Below, piece after piece: positions 1 to 6,209 of a DNA stretch of 8,884 nt (the first letter of the stretch is position 1; the number at the start of each line of letters is the position of its first letter). The translations under genes and the position numbers were made by a program. The notes under the pieces were generated by a model. It searched no databases. It was not told where the DNA came from and saw only the letters and a list, made by a program, of their open reading frames with translations. Location: assembly GCA_003224635.1 (NCBI GenBank), contig QHZK01000222.1, positions 1 through 8,884 on the forward strand. The letters are read 5' to 3'. The DNA is from Acidobacteriota bacterium. GTDB lineage: Bacteria; Acidobacteriota; Terriglobia; UBA7540.

Positions 1-50
1 TGGGGAAGCCGCGGCGTGCCAACTGATTGATAGTGATATAGATATTTCGA

Positions 51-137
51 CGGAGGGAGAGGGATTCGAACCCCCGAGCCCCTTTCGAGGCTAACGGTTT
101 TCAAGACCGCCGGTTTCAACCACTCACCCATCCCTCC
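51..137 (-). tRNA. tRNA-Ser (anticodon TGA)
   Basis: Read on the minus strand, this folds as a class II tRNA. The acceptor arms are GGAGGGA (137-131) and TCCCTCC (58-52), with discriminator G at 51. The anticodon stem is GCGGT/ACCGT around the loop CTTGAAA, giving anticodon TGA at 103-101, which reads UCA-type serine codons. The TTCGAAT T-loop is present, and a long extra arm between anticodon and T stems is typical of serine tRNAs. The 3' CCA is not encoded: the bases after the discriminator are TCG. No downstream direct repeat of the tRNA 3' end was seen, so there is no sign that an integrase used this gene as an attachment site. Confidence 0.96.
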
Positions 138-153
138 GCACTTCAACCGCAGT

Positions 154-182
154 AACTTACAAATACCCTGTCCCCTGGTCAG
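154..182 (-). promoter_or_regulatory. Candidate promoter of the tRNA-Ser gene
   Basis: On the minus strand CTGACC (182-177, 4 of 6 to the -35 consensus) and TAAGTT (159-154, 3 of 6 to the -10 consensus) are separated by exactly 17 bases and lie 16 bases before the mature tRNA 5' end. Placement and spacing are right but the match is only fair. Confidence 0.35.
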
Positions 183-469
183 GCGCCGCCGTGAGGACTC
201 TTGTGGGGACCAGGAACGCTCTGCGCGCGTCTCGAACCTCCAACCTGGTGAACCGTTCCCGACCCCTCCGGTCCTCCACGCGCCTGATGCTTGTGTTCGA
301 GCCTCGGGTTGCACGCGCCCGGCCCTCAGAGGCATTATCGGATGATTCAACTTCATAGCGCCACTAAATGCAACGACGCTGAATCTTGGGGAAGGCCTCC
401 CGCTGTATGCGGAGCGGCTGGTATCACCAATTTCAGCCACCGCCCGGATTTGCCGGATTTGTTCATCAC
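183..469. other. Intergenic stretch with no supported gene
   Basis: Between the tRNA promoter and the oxidase promoter I see no convincing coding region. The longest frame (291-473, 60 codons) has no ribosome binding site and no recognisable protein pattern. The only structure noted is a 7-bp inverted pair CCTGGTC (174-180) and GACCAGG (208-214) with a 27-base loop, too weak to call. Confidence 0.5.
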
Positions 470-498
470 TTGACGCGTTCAGCTTCTTTAATTATGCT
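470..498 (+). promoter_or_regulatory. Sigma70-type promoter upstream of the multicopper oxidase
   Basis: TTGACG (470-475, 5 of 6 to the -35 consensus) and TATGCT (493-498, 4 of 6 to the -10 consensus) are separated by 17 bases. Transcription would start near 505 and leave an approximately 110-base leader before the oxidase ATG. A second AT-rich hexamer, TATATT (516-521), lies downstream but has no matching -35. No metal-responsive operator was recognised. Confidence 0.6.
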
Positions 499-616
499 AC
501 ACACGCTTTGCAAGATATATTAGTAGCTTACCAGGCGGGCGGAGCGGAGGTGGGAACGTAACCCATCAAAATTGGCAGGAGCCGCCGTTCTCGAGTGTCA
601 ACTACGATGAGGACCT

Positions 617-1717
617 ATGCCGTTCGCGAGTCCCCGGATTTGGACTGCAGTCTTAATCGCCCTTCTTGCTCTACTGGACGCACAGGCTAATCCCCAAGAG
701 CCTCACCCTCCGCAAGGCCAAGCCCACACCTACTACATCGCGGCGGACGAGGTAGTCTGGGATTACGCTCCGCGCGGCAGAAACCTAACAGGAATCCCCA
801 CTCCTGAGGAGGACCTCGAGGGCAGGTCGCCTGCGGACAAAAAGTATCTGAAAGCGATATATCGCGAGTACACGGACGGCACATTCAAGACTCTGAAGCC
901 GCGTCCCTTGGAATGGGAGCACCTGGGAATCCTGGGTCCCCTCATTCGAGCCGAGGTCGGTGACACCGTGAAGGTCGTATTCAAGAACAACACGAAGATG
1001 CCCTACTGCAGTATCCACCCGCACGGGTTAGCGTACGGCAAGGATTCCGAGGGCGCGCTGTACAACGACAACGCCCGCGTCGACAAGGGCGCCCATGTCC
1101 AGCCGGGGGAGACCTTCACCTATACCTGGTCAGTACCCGAACGCGCCGGGCCGGGGGCCAATGATCCCAGTTCAATCCTTTGGATGTATCACTCGCACTT
1201 TGACGAGGCGAAAGAGATCAACTCGGGGCTGCTGGGGCCGATTATCGTCAGCCGGCGAGGTTCCACAAAGCCGGACGGTACACCTCAAGACGTGGATCGC
1301 GAGTTTGTCACCGCCTTCGCGATCTTCGACGAGACGCAAAGCGAGTATTTTGACAAGAAAAGGTTCCCGCCCAACTTCCAGTTTGCCGATCCCCTCTTCC
1401 GGCAGCTCTATCTCCAGTACACCATCAACGGAATGATCGAAGGCAACCTGCCGATGATGACCATGAAGCAGGGCGAGCGCGTCCGGTGGTACCTGATGGC
1501 CAGCAGCAACGAGGACGACGTGCACGGCGTTCACTGGCATGGCCAGACCGTGATTTCCGGTCATATGCGCACCGATGTTGTGAACCTGGGACCCATGTCC
1601 ATGGCAGTGGCGGACATGGCGCCCGACGCCGTGGGGACGTGGCTCTTGCACTGCCACGTGAACGAGCACCTGAGGGGTGGAATGTCAGCGCTCTTTACGG
1701 TGATTCCGGCTCCATGA
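617..1717 (+). CDS. Secreted two-domain multicopper oxidase, ceruloplasmin-like
   Basis: This is a copper-dependent oxidase predicted to act in the periplasm, oxidising a substrate (phenolic, metal ion or other, not determinable) while reducing oxygen to water. Residues 1-24 form a signal peptide ending near DAQA. Domain 1 holds HPHG (134-137) and YHSH (191-194). Domain 2 holds HGVHWHG (303-309) and HCHVNEHLRGGM (345-356). All eight trinuclear-site histidines are visible (134, 136, 192, 194, 306, 308, 345, 347). A complete type 1 site is formed by H303, C346, H351 and M356, and domain 1 has serine where a type 1 cysteine would be. That is the 'type B' two-domain layout, a class usually active as homotrimers. 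The stretches YYIAADEVVWDYAP (39-52) and HLGILGPLIRAEVGD (102-116) resemble vertebrate ceruloplasmin/hephaestin repeats rather than CopA or CueO. An in-frame TGA at 608 makes ATG 617 the first ATG; GAGGA (609-613) is a closely spaced ribosome site. The gene is single, with its own promoter and terminator. Confidence 0.93.
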   Translation: MPFASPRIWTAVLIALLALLDAQANPQEPHPPQGQAHTYYIAADEVVWDYAPRGRNLTGIPTPEEDLEGRSPADKKYLKAIYREYTDGTFKTLKPRPLEWEHLGILGPLIRAEVGDTVKVVFKNNTKMPYCSIHPHGLAYGKDSEGALYNDNARVDKGAHVQPGETFTYTWSVPERAGPGANDPSSILWMYHSHFDEAKEINSGLLGPIIVSRRGSTKPDGTPQDVDREFVTAFAIFDETQSEYFDKKRFPPNFQFADPLFRQLYLQYTINGMIEGNLPMMTMKQGERVRWYLMASSNEDDVHGVHWHGQTVISGHMRTDVVNLGPMSMAVADMAPDAVGTWLLHCHVNEHLRGGMSALFTVIPAP

Positions 1718-1745
1718 CAGCTCACTTCGTACTACTAAGTCGGAA

Positions 1746-1772
1746 CTTCGTCGCGAGGCGCGAAGATTTTTT
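1746..1772 (+). terminator. Rho-independent terminator after the multicopper oxidase
   Basis: The stem CTTCG-t-CGC (1746-1754) pairs with GCGCGAAG (1758-1765) around a GAG loop with one bulged T, followed by A and six T residues (1767-1772). It lies 28 bases after the oxidase stop codon. Just beyond it is a tandem 10-bp repeat, GCCACTTGCC (1778-1787 and 1792-1801), of no evident meaning. The rest of 1802-1938 shows nothing. Confidence 0.8.
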
Positions 1773-1938
1773 CGCTTGCCACTTGCCCCAAGCCACTTGC
1801 CACTCCCGGCCAGTTTGGTTGCGGCCTTGCCGCGCTAGGTTCCTGTCCTTTCGGCGCAGCCAAGTGCGTTGGGCATAGTCCCGCTCTTCAGAGACTCGGC
1901 GGTGCTTCGCGGATTTCGGCCAAAACCTTCCCAGACCG

Positions 1939-2023
1939 TGTCATTCCGAGCGCAGCGAGGAATCTCGCTCTTAAAATATGAACCTTACGAGACCCTCGTC
2001 GCCTGCGGCTCCTCGGAGTGACA
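1939..2023. repeat. Interspersed palindromic repeat, copy 1
   Basis: TGTCATTCCGAG (1939-1950) is inverted as CTCGGAGTGACA (2012-2023), matching at 11 of 12 positions, so the 85 bases can fold into a long hairpin. Over 32 bases the left half (1940-1971) matches the left half of copy 2 (2530-2561) at 29 positions. The right ends share the GGCTCCTC core and the TGACAG end. The element lies between the convergent oxidase and cytochrome genes and could act as a bidirectional transcription barrier. Similar 'TCATTCCGAGCG...AGGAATCT' repeats are familiar from acidobacterial genomes (recalled, not searched). Confidence 0.75.
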
Positions 2024-2087
2024 GTTGCGGCGAGTTCTTCAGCAACCTGCTAGCCTAGAAGCTGCAATGCGTCGGGTGGACTCGCCG

Positions 2088-2489
2088 CTACTTCAGGGTT
2101 TTGAGATACGTCACGATTTGCCAGAGTCGCTGGTCGGGCAGCTGCGACCAAGAAGGCATCCCTTTGCGGACCCTGCCGTTTCGCAGCGCCCAGAAGAGGC
2201 TTCCGGGCGGGGCGTTCCGAATCGCGGGTGAGTGCAGGTCAGCAGCGCGCTCCAGGCCCCGCGCATCCTGACCGTGGCATTGAGCGCAGTGCTGCTCAAA
2301 AAGCTTGCGACCGGCGGCTACGGCTTCGGCCTGGCCGGCGTATGGGTTCTCTAGGGATTGGGCGGAACGCGGCGCCTTACTCAACTGGGCCACCGGGCCG
2401 TCTTCGTTCTTGGGCTTACGGGCCGCGACCGCGAGCGACGCGACCAGCACCAATCCTGAGACGACCCGCACAAGGCGGCGCGTCAGCAT
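2088..2489 (-). CDS. Small secreted class I cytochrome c
   Basis: This is a 133-residue electron carrier predicted to be exported and to bind one covalent heme c in the periplasm. The signal segment MLTRRLVRVVSGLVLVASLA (1-20) is followed by a charged linker. The heme site CAQCH is at residues 68-72 and the probable sixth ligand is M111 in KGMPSW, followed by the usual C-terminal helix (WQIVTYLKTL). The frame is open further upstream to 2576, but that extension lies within the palindromic repeat and would bury the signal peptide. The ATG at 2489 has a strong ribosome site (GAAGGAG, minus strand 2500-2494) four bases away, so it was chosen. The redox partner is unknown. The gene is 195 bases downstream of the barrel gene with a repeat between, so co-transcription is uncertain. 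Confidence 0.88.
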   Translation of the reverse strand: MLTRRLVRVVSGLVLVASLAVAARKPKNEDGPVAQLSKAPRSAQSLENPYAGQAEAVAAGRKLFEQHCAQCHGQDARGLERAADLHSPAIRNAPPGSLFWALRNGRVRKGMPSWSQLPDQRLWQIVTYLKTLK

Positions 2490-2528
2490 CTCTCTCCTTC
2501 TAAACAGGATGCCAAAAAATCCTTGCCA

Positions 2529-2631
2529 TGTCATTCTGAGCGCACCGAAGAATCTCGCTCTGAAGCGATTCGTCACTGCGAGATTCTTCCTTCACTTCGT
2601 TCAGGACCGCCTTCGGCTCCTCAGAATGACA
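2529..2631. repeat. Interspersed palindromic repeat, copy 2
   Basis: Outer arms TGTCATTCTGAG (2529-2540) and CTCAGAATGACA (2620-2631) are perfect 12-bp inverted repeats. A second perfect pair, GAAGAATCTCGC (2547-2558) and GCGAGATTCTTC (2578-2589), is nested inside with a 19-base loop. The copy is related to that at 1939-2023 but longer by about 18 bases. It lies between the barrel gene and the cytochrome c gene, both on the minus strand, where it could stabilise or terminate the upstream mRNA. Confidence 0.8.
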
Positions 2632-2684
2632 GGTTCACGGGCGCTTTCCGCAACCTGCAAAAAGGGCGGCGTTCGACCTTCGCC

Positions 2685-3572
2685 TCATCGGAACCACCTC
2701 CGCACCCGGCGGTCGAAGCGTGGGAGCTCATAAGAGACGCCGAAACGAACGAGGAGCCGAGCGCTGTTCCTGTTCAATCCGAAGGTCGGCGAGATTCTGA
2801 AGCTTGTGCCGCCCGGAAGTTCCCACGTGAGTAACGGACCCAGGTAATGCGCCGTCCCTCGGAATCCGAACTGATGCCAGTCGCCCAAGCCACCATAGAG
2901 CTCGGCGCCAGCCTTGAAATTTTCGCGGCAGAAAGCGCAGGGTGTCGGAGACGCGGCCAGCGCCAAAGGCCGGCTCACGCCGGCGGCGTAGCCGAATTCC
3001 CAGGGGACGTTCGTCAGGTTCTTCTCGCCGATTAAATTCTCAGAGACGTTCCACCCCTTGTAATTGCTGGACAGAATCAGCTTGGCTTCGACCTCGTGCC
3101 TCTTCTCCGTACGCGCCGAGTGGTTCGGAGCCCCTAGATCGTCGACCGAATCGTGGTTAACTACCTCCAGGAATGTCTTGTCGGCGCCGTTGATATCCTC
3201 AAACTCCACGTAGAGCACGGGATTGATCCAGTGGTGGCCCGCCAGGGGCCGGAAGCGGTTTTCCCAGCGGAAGCCCGTGAAGATGGTGCTGTCCCGCCGA
3301 GTGCTCTGGCTATCCAGGTAGAATTCAGTGGTCCACCAGCCTTTCGCGCCGTACTCAAATTCCGTCGATGACCCGACGAAGGCCCGGTTCCGTTGCGGCA
3401 GGCCAACCACGGGGTTGAACGATAGCTCAAAGTTCCCCGGCTCTTCCATCTGATCGTCGTAGGTGACGAAGTAGGGCTTCTCAGCCTTGGCGGACTGGGG
3501 AAATTCAGCGCCAGTGAGGCAGGCGAGAGTGGTCAGGAACAGTCGCCGGATCAATTCTTCTCTTAGTGCCAT
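2685..3572 (-). CDS. Putative outer-membrane beta-barrel protein
   Basis: A 295-residue protein I cannot assign to a named family. Residues 8-30 look like a signal peptide, with a hydrophobic stretch ending near QSAKA. The mature part has many short alternating polar/aromatic strands (for example WWTTEFYLDSQ and FTGFRWENRF) and a C-terminal strand rich in aromatic and basic residues, the pattern of a small outer-membrane barrel of the porin or phenol-degradation MetA type. It starts 6 bases after the MscS channel gene ends, so the two are probably co-transcribed and translationally linked. ATG 3572 has no clear ribosome site; TTG at codon 7 (3554), preceded by AGAGAAGAA, is an alternative that would shorten the signal peptide. 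A CAFC pair in the second half is unusual for such a barrel. Confidence 0.72.
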   Translation of the reverse strand: MALREELIRRLFLTTLACLTGAEFPQSAKAEKPYFVTYDDQMEEPGNFELSFNPVVGLPQRNRAFVGSSTEFEYGAKGWWTTEFYLDSQSTRRDSTIFTGFRWENRFRPLAGHHWINPVLYVEFEDINGADKTFLEVVNHDSVDDLGAPNHSARTEKRHEVEAKLILSSNYKGWNVSENLIGEKNLTNVPWEFGYAAGVSRPLALAASPTPCAFCRENFKAGAELYGGLGDWHQFGFRGTAHYLGPLLTWELPGGTSFRISPTFGLNRNSARLLVRFGVSYELPRFDRRVRRWFR

Positions 3573-3578
3573 GGTGTG

Positions 3579-5426
3579 TCAGGCAGGTTTTGGATCTTGT
3601 TTTTCGGCGAGGGGCGCGGGCTCCTGCGCGTCTTTCTTAGTGATTAAATTCATAGCGGCCTGATATACCCTGGAACGCAATTGATAACGCTCGCTCGCGC
3701 GCGTGATGTAGCGCACGGCGATTTCGACGCCGCCGCTAACCGGCTTTACATTGATGGCAGGAGCGGCGGACAGCGCCCTCATGTCTCGGGAACGCGCGGC
3801 ATGCTGCCATTCCTTTTCCGCTTGACCCGCGCTCTCTCGAGTGGCCTCCAGCACGGTCTTTTGAATGGCTTCCACGATTGGGTACGGATTCTGGCTAGAC
3901 GCCAAGGCCAGTGTCAGTTCGTCCCAAAGCCACTGGCCGGAAGTGGAAAAATTGAAGTAGTGGCCCTCGATGGCGAAACTATTGGTGAACGTAACACGTC
4001 GCCCGGTCGGATGTCCAGAGTCGGTCCAGTTGCCGGTTTCCAGCAATACGGTATGAAACATTCCGAGCTCGACTACTTCCCCGGTTACCCCGTTAATTTC
4101 CACCCAATCACCCAGGCGAATCCCATTTCTTCCCATCAGAACGAACCAACCCACAAAGCTTACGATGAAGTCTTTCAGCGCCACCGTAAGACCTGCGCCG
4201 GCAAGTCCCAAGAAAGTCCCCAACTGGCCCGGCGGACCGAAAATCACCAGCAGGATCAGACCCAGGGCAATGATTTGCAACCCGGTGCGTATTACCGCGT
4301 GGAGAGTGTCGGCCTGACGGCGGTCCAATCTGACTTTGTTGAGAAGGCGTTTTAGCCAGCTATCGAAGAAAATCCCGATCAACAAGATAGCTACAATGAC
4401 AGCAGAACCTGACAACCCCCTATGAACTATGGTTCGTTGCTTTCGAGCGACCACTTCGATCCACCTTCCGTACGTTTCGGCCAGTTGCTTCTGATCCTCG
4501 ATGTGCTCCTCACAGTTGGTAAGAGCTCGCACCACGACTGAGCGGCGTTTCGCAGCACGGACGAGTTCAGCCGAAGTGTCACGGGTAGAGACGATAGAAT
4601 TTGCCCCAGCGGGACGTGAAGACCCGCCCCCAGGTCTTCCCGCAACTTCTTGTGTCTTGGTTTTGAGGCTCGATTCAAGAGCGTCGCGCTTTGTTGTGAA
4701 CGCGACCGCTTCCGATTCTGCATCTTGTTTGGCCTGCCGCAATTGCAATGTCTTCTCGCGCAGCTCCGACCATTGCTGGTAACGGTGAACTAGGCCGCGT
4801 AGATCGGGCGGAGTGGCAGTATTGACGGTCGCGCTGTCGGCCACACGCGAGGCGGCCTCGTGCTCCTTCATCAACTGCTCGATTCGGCCTTGGCTGTCAC
4901 CACCAGCACGGATTAACTCCTGCTCTGCGTTGTCCACCTCATCCTGATCGAGCTCCAGCTGGACTTTCGCTTGTTCCAGTTGATCCTCGAGGCTGTCCTT
5001 TTTTGCGCCGGTCGCCTTTGCCGACGCGGCCGTAAGTTGCGCGACCCGTACCTTGTCTCCGTCCAGAGATTTCTCCGCGTTTTGCAGCCTGGCTTGGCTC
5101 TGTTTCGCTTCGGCGCTCAACACGGCCGGGTGCTCTTGGGCTTCCCACACCCCTGCCGCAAACGCCAAGTCCATCTCGCGATCACCGAGGCGCAGGGCCT
5201 CCTGTGCCAATGGCAATTCGTCCTCACTAGTAGACATTTGCGCCAACCGAAGGGCGGTATAGAGAGGCGTCTGATCAATCGCAGACCCATGCGCCGCTTG
5301 GGACAGCTGGCCCCCCGGGGTTATTCGCGATGTTGTCGTCGACCTGCCAGTCCGATACAATCCGTAGGCGATAACTCCTAGCAGTAGGATCAGCGTGATC
5401 GTTGCAATTTGTTTCCTGGTCTTCAT
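3579..5426 (-). CDS. MscS-family mechanosensitive channel with extramembrane coiled coil
   Basis: An inner-membrane channel predicted to release solutes on osmotic downshock. An N-terminal hydrophobic segment (about residues 8-24 from this start) is followed by roughly 300 residues rich in Q, E, K and A with heptad character, consistent with a periplasmic coiled coil. Then come a membrane helix (SAVIVAILLIGIFFDSWL), a second helix (IIALGLILLVIF) and the MscS pore helix region LGLAGAGLTVALKDFIVSF. The cytoplasmic beta domain follows (RLGDWVEINGVTGEVVELGM and VTFTNSFAIEG), with an alpha/beta C-terminal part. At 615 residues it is about twice the length of E. coli MscS, the excess being N-terminal. 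The frame could start at GTG 5441, but the likely -10 would then give an almost leaderless mRNA. ATG 5426 has GAGG three bases upstream and fits better. The gene heads a probable operon with the barrel gene. Confidence 0.9.
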   Translation of the reverse strand: MKTRKQIATITLILLLGVIAYGLYRTGRSTTTSRITPGGQLSQAAHGSAIDQTPLYTALRLAQMSTSEDELPLAQEALRLGDREMDLAFAAGVWEAQEHPAVLSAEAKQSQARLQNAEKSLDGDKVRVAQLTAASAKATGAKKDSLEDQLEQAKVQLELDQDEVDNAEQELIRAGGDSQGRIEQLMKEHEAASRVADSATVNTATPPDLRGLVHRYQQWSELREKTLQLRQAKQDAESEAVAFTTKRDALESSLKTKTQEVAGRPGGGSSRPAGANSIVSTRDTSAELVRAAKRRSVVVRALTNCEEHIEDQKQLAETYGRWIEVVARKQRTIVHRGLSGSAVIVAILLIGIFFDSWLKRLLNKVRLDRRQADTLHAVIRTGLQIIALGLILLVIFGPPGQLGTFLGLAGAGLTVALKDFIVSFVGWFVLMGRNGIRLGDWVEINGVTGEVVELGMFHTVLLETGNWTDSGHPTGRRVTFTNSFAIEGHYFNFSTSGQWLWDELTLALASSQNPYPIVEAIQKTVLEATRESAGQAEKEWQHAARSRDMRALSAAPAINVKPVSGGVEIAVRYITRASERYQLRSRVYQAAMNLITKKDAQEPAPLAEKQDPKPA

Positions 5427-5452
5427 CGGCCTCGGCGACACTTCTCTACTCT

Positions 5453-5458
5453 ATTATG
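5453..5458 (-). promoter_or_regulatory. Candidate -10 box for the MscS operon
   Basis: CATAAT on the minus strand (5458-5453) matches 5 of 6 bases of the -10 consensus. Transcription would begin near 5446. That gives a 5-base leader for GTG 5441 but about 20 bases, including GAGG, for ATG 5426. No good -35 sits at 16-18 bases; TTGAAC is 20 bases upstream. Confidence 0.35.
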
Positions 5459-5577
5459 CAGCCAAACTGAGCGATTCAGTTCAAAAGAGAATCGTTTCGA
5501 TGAAAACAGCGCAATTTCAGCAACTAAAGGAATGACGCTGCCTCTCCCGGACTTGCAGTTCCCGTCCTGCGGCCGCT

Positions 5578-5922
5578 TTGTACCTCTGGGGCCGCCCAAC
5601 CGAAGCGCTGCTGGCGGCCATCACCCGCGTTGACTTCAGGCATTCCGCTGCCAGGACTCGCTTGGTCCGGGTAGGCCAGAGCCCCGGCCCAACCATCTCG
5701 CTGCTCGCAGCCGTGCTGCGCAGCTCTGGCCTTGAGATTGTCGGGGCCGCTTCCGGCAGTGTCCCTCCGCGCGACGTCATGCTCGACGCCTACCATCAGC
5801 TCATGGCCCGCGCCGCCAGCGGCGCGCTTCGAGTCGACACCGAGCGGGTCCCACTCGCCGAGATCGAGGCTGCCTGGCAACGCCCAGACCCGACCGGCCG
5901 CAGGCTGGTCATTGTCCCATGA
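5578..5922 (+). pseudogene. C-terminal remnant of a zinc-type alcohol dehydrogenase / quinone oxidoreductase
   Basis: The 114-codon frame reads like the last third of a medium-chain dehydrogenase/reductase. It starts YLWGRPTEALLAAITR, continues RLVRVGQSPGPTISLLAAVL and LRSSGLEIVGAASGSVPPRD, and ends LAEIEAAWQRPDPTGRRLVI. Intact members have about 320-350 residues. The N-terminal catalytic domain and the GxGxxG nucleotide-binding loop are absent, and the frame is closed by TGA at 5533 a short way upstream. The only start available is a TTG without a ribosome site. It is therefore a truncated remnant, probably not expressed, and it sits 70 bases from the left end of the mobile element. Family assignment rests on recalled sequence patterns. 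Confidence 0.7.
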
Positions 5923-5984
5923 CCGGCCCTCATTAGTTAGCTTGTCTGACGGGAATGCAGCGAGTAGCGGAAGATTCGCTTTTG

Positions 5985-5992
5985 AAATCTTG
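5985..5992. repeat. Target-site duplication, left copy (AAATCTTG)
   Basis: AAATCTTG directly abuts the left terminal inverted repeat and is repeated exactly at 8289-8296 directly after the right one. Confidence 0.93.
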
Positions 5993-6015
5993 GGTAGTGT
6001 CCTAAAATCCCTTGA
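5993..6015 (+). repeat. Left terminal inverted repeat
   Basis: The repeat starts GGTAGTGTCCTAAAATC, then one base (C) that differs from the right end, then CTTGA. It pairs with 8266-8288 on the opposite strand at 22 of 23 positions. Confidence 0.93.
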
Positions 6016-6021
6016 GAGGAA

Positions 6022-6153
6022 TTAGTTGAGGTGCTTTCTCGCTTCTTGATGGTACTGGTTCAAGAGGGCAAAGTACGTCCCCTTGTCTATCTTCGCCTTG
6101 TCGAGTGCTGACATCATAATTTCAACTGCCACAAGGTTCTCGCGTTTTGGCAC
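6022..6153 (-). CDS. Possible 43-residue ORF divergent from the methyltransferase
   Basis: A small minus-strand frame starting at GTG 6153, with AAAGG five bases upstream, and ending in TAA 7 bases inside the left inverted repeat. The product is hydrophilic and probably helical, with segments such as ENLVAVEIMMSALDKAKIDK and TYFALLNQYHQEARKHLN. I do not recognise it. The frame remains open upstream of the GTG to a TGA at 6177-6175, so it could instead be the tail of a longer gene cut away when the cassette was assembled. ATG 6117 is an internal alternative. It is divergent from the methyltransferase across a 56-base gap. Some restriction-modification loci have a small control gene in this position, but no helix-turn-helix is visible, so that role is unsupported. 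Confidence 0.4.
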   Translation of the reverse strand: MPKRENLVAVEIMMSALDKAKIDKGTYFALLNQYHQEARKHLN

Positions 6154-6169
6154 CGGTACCTTTAGGGTC

Positions 6170-6198
6170 TTGACTCATATTTCGGCGCAGGTTAAGTT
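6170..6198 (+). promoter_or_regulatory. Weak candidate promoter for the methyltransferase
   Basis: TTGACT (6170-6175, 5 of 6 to the -35 consensus) is followed after 17 bases by TAAGTT (6193-6198, only 3 of 6 to the -10 consensus). Transcription would begin within a few bases of ATG 6210, giving a nearly leaderless message, which fits the lack of any Shine-Dalgarno sequence before this start. Confidence 0.3.
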
Positions 6199-6209
6199 AG
6201 CTCCTAACG

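Noticed and set aside
51..137. tRNA-Ser as an integration site for a genomic island
   Set aside because: No integrase gene and no second copy of the tRNA 3' end were seen; the mobile element found is 5.8 kb away and has its own target duplication.
291..473. 60-codon plus-strand frame in the tRNA-oxidase gap
   Set aside because: No ribosome site and no recognisable protein pattern, and it ends overlapping the likely -35 box of the oxidase.
1172..1669. 165-codon minus-strand frame inside the oxidase gene
   Set aside because: It is antisense to a well-supported gene with all copper ligands; its histidine-rich product is a mirror of the oxidase codons.
1778..1801. Direct repeat GCCACTTGCC twice with a 4-base gap
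   Set aside because: Short, single occurrence, lies just past the terminator, and shows no link to an operator or insertion.
2490..2576. Upstream extension of the cytochrome c gene
   Set aside because: The extra 29 codons run into the palindromic repeat, while ATG 2489 has a strong ribosome site and starts a typical signal peptide.
3681..4355. 224-codon plus-strand frame within the MscS gene
   Set aside because: It lies opposite the channel's conserved pore and beta domains and shows no protein-like pattern of its own.
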